Positions 39,704 through 47,808 of a stretch of DNA of 64,000 bases are shown one piece after another. The stretch's first letter is position 1, and each line of letters starts with the position of its first letter. Both the position numbers and the translations under genes were made by a program. Source of the stretch: Erythrobacter dokdonensis DSW-74 (lineage in GTDB: Bacteria > Pseudomonadota > Alphaproteobacteria > Sphingomonadales > Sphingomonadaceae); the NCBI RefSeq assembly GCF_001677335.1, contig NZ_LZYB01000001.1, forward strand, positions 1-64,000, written 5' to 3'. Below the pieces are notes generated by a model. The model worked only from the letters and a program-made list of their open reading frames with translations. It was not told the DNA's origin and made no database searches.

Positions 39704-39732
39704 TTTGTTCCCTACACGTTCCGGCCTGTCAA
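39704..39732 (-). promoter_or_regulatory. Candidate promoter of the small membrane-protein gene
   Basis: On the minus strand TTGACA (39732 to 39727) is followed after 17 bases by a weak AACAAA -10. The distal LexA box occupies the spacer. Confidence 0.45.
39707..39721 (-). promoter_or_regulatory. LexA-type SOS box, distal
   Basis: A second exact GTTC-N7-GTTC (spacer CCTACAC) stands 25 bases from the first, so both lie on nearly the same helix face. It falls between the predicted -35 and -10 of the small gene's promoter. Confidence 0.65.
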
Positions 39733-39857
39733 GGGGATTTTCATGCTATGTTCCGCTTGCCCTGCAGATTCAGGGCTGGATTTTCGCGGGACGCACGGCT
39801 AAGGGCGCGCTCGCAACCGGACCGGCCGTGCCGCATCCGGGTGCATCAACGTCACAT

Positions 39858-39916
39858 GGAAGGCGCTCATACCGGTGCCGCATGCGGGATCTCCGCAAGC
39901 GCGGTTCCAGCCTTCC
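39858..39916 (+). promoter_or_regulatory. Structured leader of rpsB
   Basis: A perfect 7-bp closing stem (GGAAGGC at 39858 with GCCTTCC at 39910) encloses further GC-rich hairpins, and ends 28 bases before the rpsB start. It could be an S2 autoregulation site; this is inference. Confidence 0.35.
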
Positions 39917-39943
39917 AGAGGAACAACCGGAAAGGAAATACCT

Positions 39944-40729
39944 ATGGCGGCACCTGTCGTCACGATGCAGCAATTGATCGAGGCCGGCGCTCACTTCGGC
40001 CACCAGACCCACCGCTGGAACCCGCGCATGAAGCCGTACATCTTCGGCGCGCGCAACGGTGTCCACATCATCGACCTGTCGCAGACCGTGCCGCTGTTCG
40101 CGCGCGCGCTCGATTTCGTCGAAGCCACCGTGCGTTCGGGCGGCAAGGTGCTGTTCGTCGGCACCAAGCGCCAGGCGCAGGAGCCGATCGCCGAAGCCGC
40201 GCGCATGTCGGGCCAGCACTTCGTCAACCACCGCTGGCTGGGCGGGATGCTCACCAACTGGAAGACCATCTCCGGTTCGATCCGCCGCTTGAAGAGCCTC
40301 GAGGAAATGCTTTCGGGCGACACCTCGGGCTTCACCAAGAAGGAAGTGCTCCAGCTCACCCGCGAGCGCGAGAAGCTGGAACTGTCGCTCGGCGGCATCC
40401 GCGACATGGGCGGCATCCCGGACGTTATGTTCGTGATCGACGCCAACAAGGAAGACCTTGCCATCAAGGAAGCTGCCGTGCTCGGCATTCCGGTGATCGG
40501 GATCCTCGATACCAATGTCGATCCGTCGAACATCGCCTTCCCGGTTCCGGGCAATGACGATGCGGCCCGCGCCGTGCGGCTCTACTGCCAGGCGATCGGT
40601 GAAGCGGCGCTGGCCGGCAAGGGCAAGCAGCAGACCGACATGGCGAGCGATTTCGGTGCGATGGAAGAGCCGCCGGTCGAAGCCGTGGCCGAAGAGGCTG
40701 CTCCGGCTGCGGAAGACGCCGAAGCCTGA
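39944..40729 (+). CDS. rpsB: 30S ribosomal protein uS2
   Basis: Ribosomal protein S2 of the small subunit, 261 residues. The start [27 protein letters not shown] is typical. The RNA-binding core includes [17 protein letters not shown], and the acidic Ala/Glu-rich tail (from about 233) is common in alphaproteobacteria. AAAGGAAA precedes the ATG. tsf follows, the usual pairing. Confidence 0.97.
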   Translation: MAAPVVTMQQLIEAGAHFGHQTHRWNPRMKPYIFGARNGVHIIDLSQTVPLFARALDFVEATVRSGGKVLFVGTKRQAQEPIAEAARMSGQHFVNHRWLGGMLTNWKTISGSIRRLKSLEEMLSGDTSGFTKKEVLQLTREREKLELSLGGIRDMGGIPDVMFVIDANKEDLAIKEAAVLGIPVIGILDTNVDPSNIAFPVPGNDDAARAVRLYCQAIGEAALAGKGKQQTDMASDFGAMEEPPVEAVAEEAAPAAEDAEA

Positions 40730-40869
40730 TCTTGCGGAGCGGTTGGCGCGCGTTTTCGCAAGCGCCCGTCAATCGCCCGTCACAATCCCCCTCTAGCGCG
40801 CCCGGCATTGCCCTCCCTTCGGAGCCGGCAGGGCCGGGCGCCTTACAAGCAAACGAAAAGGAAACTCTC

Positions 40870-41796
40870 ATGGCCGATTTCTCCGTCGCCGATGTGAAGA
40901 AGCTGCGCGAAATGACCGGCGCAGGCATGATGGACGCCAAGAAGGCGCTGTCCGAAGCGGGCGGCGACATCGAAGCCGCTGTTGACGCGCTGCGTGCCAA
41001 GGGTCTTGCCACCGCGCAGAAGAAGTCCAGCCGCACCGCGGCCGAGGGCCTCGTCGGCGTGGCTGTCGAAGGCACCAAGGGCGTCGCGGTCGAGGTCAAC
41101 TCGGAAACCGACTTCGTCGCCAAGAACGACAAGTTCCAGGACTTCGTGCGCAAGGTGACCGCGGTCGCTCTGGCGAACGGTTCGGACGATGTCGAAGCGC
41201 TCAAGGCGGCCGCCTATCCCGATGGCGGCACGGTTGCCGACAAGCTGACCGACAACGTTGCCACCATCGGCGAAAACCAGCAGATCCGCCGCATCAAGAC
41301 CGTTTCGGTCGGCAGCGGTGCGATCGTGTCCTACATGCACAATGCCGCCGCCGAGGGTCTCGGCAAGATCGGCGTGCTCGTCGCGCTCGAAAGCGATCTG
41401 TCGGCGGACGTGCTCGAACCGTTCGGCAAGCAGATCGCGATGCACATCGCCTCGATGTTCCCGATGGCGCTGTCGGCCGACGGCCTCGATGCCGACGTGA
41501 TCGAGCGCGAGCGCAAGATCGCCCAGGAAAAGGCCGCGGAAAGCGGCAAGCCCGCCGAAGTGCAGGCCAAGATGGTCGATGGCGCGATTGCCAAGTTCGC
41601 CAAGGAAAACGCGCTGCTCAGCCAGATGTTCGTGATGGACAACAAGTCGAGCGTCGAAGCCGTGATCGCCAAGTTCGCCAAGGACAATGGCGGTTCGGTC
41701 AAGCTGACCGACTATGCCCGCTTCCAGCTCGGTGAAGGCATCGAGAAGGAAGAGACCGATTTCGCAGCGGAAGTCGCTGCTGCGGTCGCGGGCTGA
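40870..41796 (+). CDS. tsf: Elongation factor Ts
   Basis: EF-Ts is the nucleotide exchange factor for EF-Tu, 308 residues. The N-terminal UBA-like domain has [24 protein letters not shown]; the core includes [21 protein letters not shown], which contacts EF-Tu through the TDFVAKN motif. The ATG at 40870 follows AAAGGAAA. A strong terminator lies 28 bases after the stop. Confidence 0.97.
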   Translation: MADFSVADVKKLREMTGAGMMDAKKALSEAGGDIEAAVDALRAKGLATAQKKSSRTAAEGLVGVAVEGTKGVAVEVNSETDFVAKNDKFQDFVRKVTAVALANGSDDVEALKAAAYPDGGTVADKLTDNVATIGENQQIRRIKTVSVGSGAIVSYMHNAAAEGLGKIGVLVALESDLSADVLEPFGKQIAMHIASMFPMALSADGLDADVIERERKIAQEKAAESGKPAEVQAKMVDGAIAKFAKENALLSQMFVMDNKSSVEAVIAKFAKDNGGSVKLTDYARFQLGEGIEKEETDFAAEVAAAVAG

Positions 41797-41824
41797 TCGC
41801 ACTCGCCCGATTGCACAACAAAAC

Positions 41825-41866
41825 AAGGGCCGCTGCATCCCTCGTGATGCGGCGGCCCTTTTTTTT
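41825..41866 (+). terminator. Rho-independent terminator after tsf
   Basis: A 15-bp stem (AAGGGCCGCTGCATC with its complement, one G-U pair) and a short CCTCGT loop are followed by a run of eight or more T. It separates rpsB-tsf from the downstream genes. Confidence 0.92.
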
Positions 41867-41940
41867 GATCGTTCCGCGCGATGAAGACTGGTAACGCGGC
41901 CGGGTGTGCGGGCTTGGGGTCCGTTCCTGGGGGCGGGCTT

Positions 41941-42468
41941 ATGAAGTTATTGCTGTGGTTTGCGATCGCCGGGTTCGGCGCCTGGGCCGTATCCGACATC
42001 GTCGAAGCCCTGTCCGGCGCCCGGACGCCGACCGTCTATTACCTGACTGCGGCCTATCACGCTCTCGCGGCCATCGGGGTATGGGGCATTCATCGCGTGC
42101 AGAGCAATACCGGCTTGAATGTGAGCACTATCGCCACGGTGATGCAATCGGTCGGTCTGGCCAGCGTTGTAGTGTTGCCGCTTCAACTGATGCAATCGGG
42201 GATGGAGCCAAACGAATTCGCCGCTCAGAACCCCCATTTCATAGCGGGCGGCCTGCTCAATGTGTTTGGCATGATTGCGCTCGGCGTCGCAATCTGGCGC
42301 TGCGGTGTGTTCCCGCGATGGACAGGAATAGCGATCCCGGTTGGCGCTGTCCTGTTTATCACCCTGGGCGTTGCCGATGCGGGATTGATCGCCAATATCG
42401 CCAATGTGCTCCTCGCGGCGACCTTTGTTTATCTTGCTGTCCGGGGGCTGGGTAGACGCCGCGCATGA
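41941..42468 (+). CDS. Six-helix membrane protein of unknown function
   Basis: I do not recognise a family. The 175 residues show about six membrane helices (3-21, 33-50, 62-83, 100-118, 127-146, 150-170) with very short loops and a basic C-terminus RGLGRRRA. It sits between tsf and pyrH, neighbours that are usually adjacent, and is separated from tsf by a terminator, so it is probably a separate, later-inserted unit. Confidence 0.7.
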   Translation: MKLLLWFAIAGFGAWAVSDIVEALSGARTPTVYYLTAAYHALAAIGVWGIHRVQSNTGLNVSTIATVMQSVGLASVVVLPLQLMQSGMEPNEFAAQNPHFIAGGLLNVFGMIALGVAIWRCGVFPRWTGIAIPVGAVLFITLGVADAGLIANIANVLLAATFVYLAVRGLGRRRA

Positions 42469-42566
42469 CCGTAAGGACATGGTAGCGCCGCTTCTTCGCT
42501 TCACATCGCCGCGCAGCGCAGATAAAGGCCCGCCAACGACAATTCCGCTGAAGAGATCCTGCACCT

Positions 42567-43286
42567 ATGCCTCTCCCCCCGATCAAGCGCGTGTTGCTCA
42601 AGCTTTCAGGCGAGGTGCTGATGGGGGATCAGCAGTTCGGGATCGATCCGGCTTTCGTTGCCGAGCTTGCCAAGGAAGTGAAGGCGGCCAAGGAGACGGG
42701 CCTCGAAATCTGCCTCGTGATCGGCGGCGGCAACATCTTCCGCGGCATGGCGGGCGCGGCGCAGGGGATGGACCGCGCGCAGGCCGACTACATGGGCATG
42801 CTGGCCACCGTCATGAACGCGCTCGCGATGCAGAACGCGCTCGAACAGCTCGGCGTGAACACTCGCGTCCAGAGCGCGATCCAGATGGACCAGGTGTGCG
42901 AGCCTGTGATCCGCCGCCGTGCCGAACGGCATCTGGAAAAGGGCCGCGTGGTGATTTTCGCCGCAGGCGTCGGCAGCCCGTTTTTCACCACCGATAGCGG
43001 TGCTGCGCTGCGTGCAGCGGAAATGCGCTGCGACGCGCTGCTCAAGGGCACCAGCGTCGACGGGGTCTATGACAGCGACCCCAAGCGCAACCCGCAGGCG
43101 CAGCGGTTCGACACTGTCACCTACGACAAGGTGCTGGCCGACAATCTCAAGGTGATGGACGCCTCTGCCGTGGCGCTGTGCCGCGATAACCAGATTCCGA
43201 TCGTGGTCTTTTCGATCCGCGAAAAGGGCAATCTTGCGCGCGTGCTGGCGGGCAAGGGCGTCCAGACCATCGTTCAAGACAACTGA
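42567..43286 (+). CDS. pyrH: UMP kinase
   Basis: This amino-acid-kinase-fold enzyme phosphorylates UMP to UDP for nucleotide synthesis. The 239 residues show [12 protein letters not shown] at the start, the GGGNIFRG loop, and [14 protein letters not shown], all typical of bacterial UMP kinases. frr follows 22 bases later. Confidence 0.97.
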   Translation: MPLPPIKRVLLKLSGEVLMGDQQFGIDPAFVAELAKEVKAAKETGLEICLVIGGGNIFRGMAGAAQGMDRAQADYMGMLATVMNALAMQNALEQLGVNTRVQSAIQMDQVCEPVIRRRAERHLEKGRVVIFAAGVGSPFFTTDSGAALRAAEMRCDALLKGTSVDGVYDSDPKRNPQAQRFDTVTYDKVLADNLKVMDASAVALCRDNQIPIVVFSIREKGNLARVLAGKGVQTIVQDN

Positions 43287-43308
43287 CAGGATAAAGGGAG
43301 CCTGACCC

Positions 43309-43866
43309 ATGCCGCAATATGACAAGGCCGATATCGAGCGCCGCATGAAGGGCGCCGTCGAGGCGCTGAAGAGCGATCTGCAGGGCCTGCGCACCGGCCG
43401 CGCCAATACCAGCCTGCTCGATCCGGTGGTGGTCGAGGTCTATGGCTCGATGATGCCGCTGAACCAGGTGGCGACCGTCTCTGCGCCCGAGCCGCGCATG
43501 CTGAGCGTACAGGTGTGGGACAAGTCGAACCTGATCGCGGTGGAAAAGGGCATTGCCCACGCCAATCTCGGTCTCAATCCCATCGTCGACGGCCAGACCC
43601 TGCGCCTGCCGATCCCCGATCTGACGCAGGAGCGCCGCAAGGAGCTCGCCAAGCTCGCCGGGCAATATGCCGAAAAGGCCAAGATCGCGATCCGCAACGT
43701 GCGCCGCGATGCGATGGAAAGCCTCAAGGCCGACGAAAAGAAGAAGGAAATCTCCGAAGACGAGCGCAAGCGTTCCGAGGACGAGGTCCAGAAGCTGACC
43801 GATACCTACGTCAAGGAAACCGACGAGGCAGCGGCCAAGAAGGAACAGGAAATCCTGACCCAGTAA
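43309..43866 (+). CDS. frr: Ribosome recycling factor
   Basis: With EF-G this factor splits the ribosome after termination. The 185 residues match the two-domain family length; motifs include [23 protein letters not shown] and [32 protein letters not shown]. It is co-directional between pyrH and uppS. Confidence 0.97.
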   Translation: MPQYDKADIERRMKGAVEALKSDLQGLRTGRANTSLLDPVVVEVYGSMMPLNQVATVSAPEPRMLSVQVWDKSNLIAVEKGIAHANLGLNPIVDGQTLRLPIPDLTQERRKELAKLAGQYAEKAKIAIRNVRRDAMESLKADEKKKEISEDERKRSEDEVQKLTDTYVKETDEAAAKKEQEILTQ

Positions 43867-43896
43867 GGTCGGCAGCCCGGATCGTTAGGAACAGGC

Positions 43897-44574
43897 TTGG
43901 ACTCGCATCGCGCAAGACATGTCGCCATCATCATGGATGGCAACGGGCGCTGGGCCAAGAAGCGCGGCCTTCCGCGCGCGGTCGGCCACCAGCGCGGGGT
44001 CGAGGCGGTGCGGCGGCTGGTGCGCAGCCTCGAGCCGACCGGCCTCGAATGCCTGACGCTCTATGCCTTTTCCTCGGAAAACTGGAAGCGGTCCGAAGAC
44101 GAGGTCGATGATTTGATGAACCTCATGCGGCGGTTCATCAAATCCGACTTGCCCGAATTCGTTGCCAATAATGTGAAGCTCAAGATCATCGGTGACTGGC
44201 AATCGCTGGCGCCCGATATCGTTGCGATGCTGGAAGACGCGCTGGCGCAGACACGCCACGGCAAGCAGACGCTCGCGGTGGCGCTCAATTACGGCGGCCA
44301 GCACGAGATCGCGCGCGCCGCGGCCAAGGCGGCAGCCGCCGGCGAGGTCACGATCGATACCATTGCCGCCCATCTCGACACGGCAGATCTGCCCCCGCTC
44401 GACCTGTTGATCCGCACCAGCGGCGAAATCCGCCTGTCCAATTTCCTGCTATGGCAATCGGCCTATGCCGAGATGCTGTTCGTGGACACGCTGTGGCCCG
44501 ATTTCGAGCCTCAGCACCTGGCCCGCGCGCTCGACGATTTTGCGCGGAGGGAGCGCCGATATGGTGGGCGCTGA
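43897..44574 (+). CDS. uppS: Isoprenyl transferase (undecaprenyl diphosphate synthase)
   Basis: This cis-prenyltransferase makes the C55 lipid carrier for peptidoglycan. The 225 residues contain IIMDGNGRWAKKRGLPRAVGHQRG with catalytic Asp14, the SSENWKR motif, and the C-terminal RTSGEIRLSNFLLWQSAYAE. The start is TTG. The end overlaps cdsA by 14 bases. Confidence 0.95.
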   Translation: MDSHRARHVAIIMDGNGRWAKKRGLPRAVGHQRGVEAVRRLVRSLEPTGLECLTLYAFSSENWKRSEDEVDDLMNLMRRFIKSDLPEFVANNVKLKIIGDWQSLAPDIVAMLEDALAQTRHGKQTLAVALNYGGQHEIARAAAKAAAAGEVTIDTIAAHLDTADLPPLDLLIRTSGEIRLSNFLLWQSAYAEMLFVDTLWPDFEPQHLARALDDFARRERRYGGR

Positions 44575-45316
44575 GGTGCGCAAGCAGAACGTGTCCGATC
44601 TGCCTGTCCGGCTCGGTTCGGCGGTGGTGATGCTGGTTGTTTCCGGCGGTGCGCTGTGGCTGGGAGGCTGGGTGTGGACCGGTTTTGTCGGCCTGCTGGC
44701 GGCGGGCGTGTTGTGGGAATGGAACCGTCTGGTCTCCCGCTTCGGCGTTTCTGGCCTTTCCGAGACCATCTGGTTCTTTGCGGGCGTGATCTATATCGGC
44801 GGTGCGGCGCTCGCGATGATGGCGCTCAGGAACGGGGCGCAGTTCCTTCCGGTGAGTGGTCAAAGCTTGGGCTATTCGCCGCTTGAAGTGCTGGTCGGCT
44901 ATATCCTGCCCATCATTGCGGTCGATGCCGGAGCCTATTTCGCCGGGCGCGCGATCGGCGGGCCGAAGATTGCGCCCAGGATCAGTCCGTCCAAGACGTG
45001 GGCGGGTCTTGGCGGAGGAGCGCTTGCGGCGGGGCTGGTGGCGGTCGGCAACGAACTGGCCGATTTCGGACCGGCTGCCGGATCGCCGGGCTACGACGCG
45101 GCAAGCCTTGGGCTGGCGATGGTCGCAGGCAGCGTCATCGCGGTGGTCGCCCAGACCGGCGATTTCTTCGAAAGCTGGATGAAACGGCGTGCAGGCATGA
45201 AGGATTCAAGCAACCTCATCCCCGGCCACGGCGGGCTGTTCGACCGGCTCGACGGCTTCCTCGCGGTGTTCTTCATGCTGTTTGTGATTGCAACCGCCAT
45301 GCGTTTGCTGGGATGA
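44561..45316 (+). CDS. cdsA: Phosphatidate cytidylyltransferase
   Basis: This membrane enzyme makes CDP-diacylglycerol from phosphatidic acid and CTP, the precursor used by PssA. The 251 residues contain several membrane helices and the family signature near the end (DFFESWMKRRAGMKDSSNLIPGHGGLFDRLD) plus ISPSKTWAG. The ATG at 44561 overlaps uppS; GGAGGGAG lies just upstream. Confidence 0.94.
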   Translation: MVGAEVRKQNVSDLPVRLGSAVVMLVVSGGALWLGGWVWTGFVGLLAAGVLWEWNRLVSRFGVSGLSETIWFFAGVIYIGGAALAMMALRNGAQFLPVSGQSLGYSPLEVLVGYILPIIAVDAGAYFAGRAIGGPKIAPRISPSKTWAGLGGGALAAGLVAVGNELADFGPAAGSPGYDAASLGLAMVAGSVIAVVAQTGDFFESWMKRRAGMKDSSNLIPGHGGLFDRLDGFLAVFFMLFVIATAMRLLG

Positions 45317-45323
45317 TGGAACA

Positions 45324-46487
45324 ATGACCCGCTCGCTTACCCTGCTCGGCGCCACCGGATCGATCGGCGCATCGACCCTTGATCTCGTGCGCCACAATCG
45401 TGATCTCTGGCAGGTGGAGGCGCTGACCGCGAACGGCAGCGCGGCTGAACTGGCCGCGCTCGCCCGCGAATTCGGTGCGAAGCTGGCGGTGGTCGGCGAT
45501 GAGGCCTGCCTGCCCCAACTGCGCGCCGCGCTGGCGGGAAGCGGGATCGAAGCGGCAGGCGGACGCAAGGCCTTGTGCGAGGCGGCCGCGCGCCCTGTCG
45601 ATATGACCGTGGCGGCGATCGTCGGCTGCGCCGGGCTGGGGCCGGTCATGGCCGCGGTCGAGCGCGGCGGGACCGTGGCGCTCGCCAATAAGGAAGCGCT
45701 GGTTTCTGCCGGAGATGTGCTGATGCAGGCGGTCCGCCGCCACGGCGCGACGCTGCTGCCGACCGATTCCGAGCACAATGCGATCTTCCAGTGCCTTGCC
45801 GGCAACCGCATCGAGGATGTCGCGCGGATCACGCTCACCGCCAGCGGCGGGCCGCTCAGGACGTGGACGCAGGCGCAGCTCGATGCGGCGACGCCCGCGC
45901 AGGCTGTGGCGCATCCCAACTGGTCGATGGGCGCGAAGATCAGCGTCGATTCCGCGACGATGATGAACAAGGGCCTTGAATATATCGAAGCCTTCCACCT
46001 CTTTCCGGTCGGGCTGGAGAAGCTCGGCATTGTCGTCCACCCGCAGAGCGTGATCCATTCCATGGTCGAATTCCGCGACCGCTCGACCCTGGCGCAGCTC
46101 GGCCCTTCGGACATGCGCGTGCCGATTGCCTCGTGCCTTGCCTGGCCCCAGCGCATGGACACGCCGCTCGCCCCGCTTGATCTGGCGGCAATCGGTGAAC
46201 TGACCTTCTTCCCGCCCGACGAGGAGCGTTTTCCTGCCACCCGCCTGTGCCGCGAGGCGATCGCTGCAGGCGGGGGTGCGCCGGCAATCCTCAATGCCGC
46301 CAACGAGGTCGCGGTCGCGGCCTTTCTGGCCGGTCAGATCAGGTTCACCCGGATCGCGGCAATGGTCGAGGAAACACTTGCGCACATGAATGCGCCCGCG
46401 CCGCAGTCGCTCGAGGACGTGTTGGCGCTTGATGCCGACGCGCGCGCCCGCGCGGCTGCGATTCTGGAGACCTCCGCCCTTGTTTGA
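45324..46487 (+). CDS. dxr: 1-deoxy-D-xylulose 5-phosphate reductoisomerase
   Basis: This enzyme forms 2-C-methyl-erythritol 4-phosphate in the MEP isoprenoid pathway, using NADPH and a divalent metal. The 387 residues show the dinucleotide-binding loop GATGSIGAS, the LANKEALVSAG motif, and the metal/substrate region PTDSEHNAIFQ and SGGPLRTW. It feeds isoprenoids to UppS, the polyprenyl synthase and the carotenoid enzymes in this window. Confidence 0.97.
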   Translation: MTRSLTLLGATGSIGASTLDLVRHNRDLWQVEALTANGSAAELAALAREFGAKLAVVGDEACLPQLRAALAGSGIEAAGGRKALCEAAARPVDMTVAAIVGCAGLGPVMAAVERGGTVALANKEALVSAGDVLMQAVRRHGATLLPTDSEHNAIFQCLAGNRIEDVARITLTASGGPLRTWTQAQLDAATPAQAVAHPNWSMGAKISVDSATMMNKGLEYIEAFHLFPVGLEKLGIVVHPQSVIHSMVEFRDRSTLAQLGPSDMRVPIASCLAWPQRMDTPLAPLDLAAIGELTFFPPDEERFPATRLCREAIAAGGGAPAILNAANEVAVAAFLAGQIRFTRIAAMVEETLAHMNAPAPQSLEDVLALDADARARAAAILETSALV

Positions 46488-47607
46488 AACCCCGCCTTTC
46501 TGGATGTACGTGATCGGCTTTCCGCTCCTTTTGGGGCCGCTGGTAACGCTTCACGAACTCGGCCACCTGCTTGTCGGGCGCTGGTTCGGGGTCAAGGCTG
46601 AGGCCTTTTCCGTAGGCTTCGGCAAGGAGCTGGCAGGCTTCACCGATCGCCACGGAACGCGCTGGAAGCTCTCGGCCCTGCCGCTTGGCGGCTATGTCCA
46701 GTTCCAGGGCGACATGAACCCCGCCAGCGTGCCCGATCCGGATGCGCCAAAAGAGGAAGGCAGCTTCCAGCACGCCGCCTTGTGGAAGCGCGCGCTGATC
46801 GTCGCGGCCGGGCCGGTGACCAACCTGCTGGTTGCCATCGCCATTCTCGCAGCGTTTCTCGCCATTCAGGGCAAGCCGGTCTATATCGATAGCGACGAGG
46901 CGGTAACGGTAGCCTATTTCTCTGAAGGCTCGACCGCCCAGGCCGCCGGCATGGCGGTGGGCGACGAGATCCTTGCAGTCGACGGTGCGCCGACGCCGAC
47001 CTTCGAGCAACTGGTACAGCGCATCGCGCTCTATCCCGGCGAACGGGTGACCATAACCGTGCGGCGCGACGGAAGCGAACTGGCCCTGCCGGTCACCATC
47101 GGACGCCAGAACACCGACGACGGTTTCGGCAACAAGGGCGATCGCGGTGTGATCGGCGTAGGCCCAGCGCCCAACGAGCTCGAATACGAATGGGAGCCGG
47201 TGCCATTGCTCCAGACCATCCCGCTGGCGGTGGAGCAATCGGGCAAGCTGGTCGACATGATGGTGACAGGGATCAAACAGATCCTCGTGGGCCAGCGTTC
47301 GGTCAAGGAATTGGGCGGGCCGCTCAAGATCGGCAAGGTGGCCGGCGAACGGCTGAGCCTCGGGCCCTCGGCCTTCATCGAATTCGCCGCGCTGATTTCG
47401 CTTAATTTGGCATTCATCAACTTCTTGCCAATCCCCGCGCTCGACGGCGGACACCTGATGTTCTACGCGGCCGAGGCGATCCGCCGGAAGCCGGTGGGGC
47501 CCCGGGCGACCGAATGGGCCTACCGCACCGGCATCGCGCTGGTGCTGACCTTGATGGTGGTGGTGACGGTGAATGACCTTTTTTCGCTACCCCTGTTCGG
47601 CAGTTGA
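46480..47607 (+). CDS. rseP: RIP site-2 metalloprotease RseP
   Basis: This intramembrane zinc protease cleaves membrane-bound anti-sigma factors and signal-peptide remnants. From the TTG at 46480 (overlapping the dxr stop by 8 bases) it has 375 residues: HELGH at 25-29, a PDZ domain (about 125-200), and the second active-site motif NFLPIPALDGGHL near 310-325. An ATG at 46504 would remove eight residues. The putative anti-sigma at 15480 is one conceivable substrate. Confidence 0.93.
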   Translation: MFETPPFWMYVIGFPLLLGPLVTLHELGHLLVGRWFGVKAEAFSVGFGKELAGFTDRHGTRWKLSALPLGGYVQFQGDMNPASVPDPDAPKEEGSFQHAALWKRALIVAAGPVTNLLVAIAILAAFLAIQGKPVYIDSDEAVTVAYFSEGSTAQAAGMAVGDEILAVDGAPTPTFEQLVQRIALYPGERVTITVRRDGSELALPVTIGRQNTDDGFGNKGDRGVIGVGPAPNELEYEWEPVPLLQTIPLAVEQSGKLVDMMVTGIKQILVGQRSVKELGGPLKIGKVAGERLSLGPSAFIEFAALISLNLAFINFLPIPALDGGHLMFYAAEAIRRKPVGPRATEWAYRTGIALVLTLMVVVTVNDLFSLPLFGS

Positions 47608-47808
47608 CGCCGGCAGAGCGCCGTTCATCGGTTTGCCGTGGAAAGCGCAAGGCTCGGCGCGTCATGCAGGGCCTCGCGGCTTGATTGCGCAGGGCACATG
47701 GGGCAGAGGCTTCGCCGAGGGAGCCCAGGCAGCCTTTCACGGCTTCGATATGAAGCATTCAGGGTCGCAAGGGCGAATGACAGACGGTTTGAACGGGACG
47801 TAAGCTGC

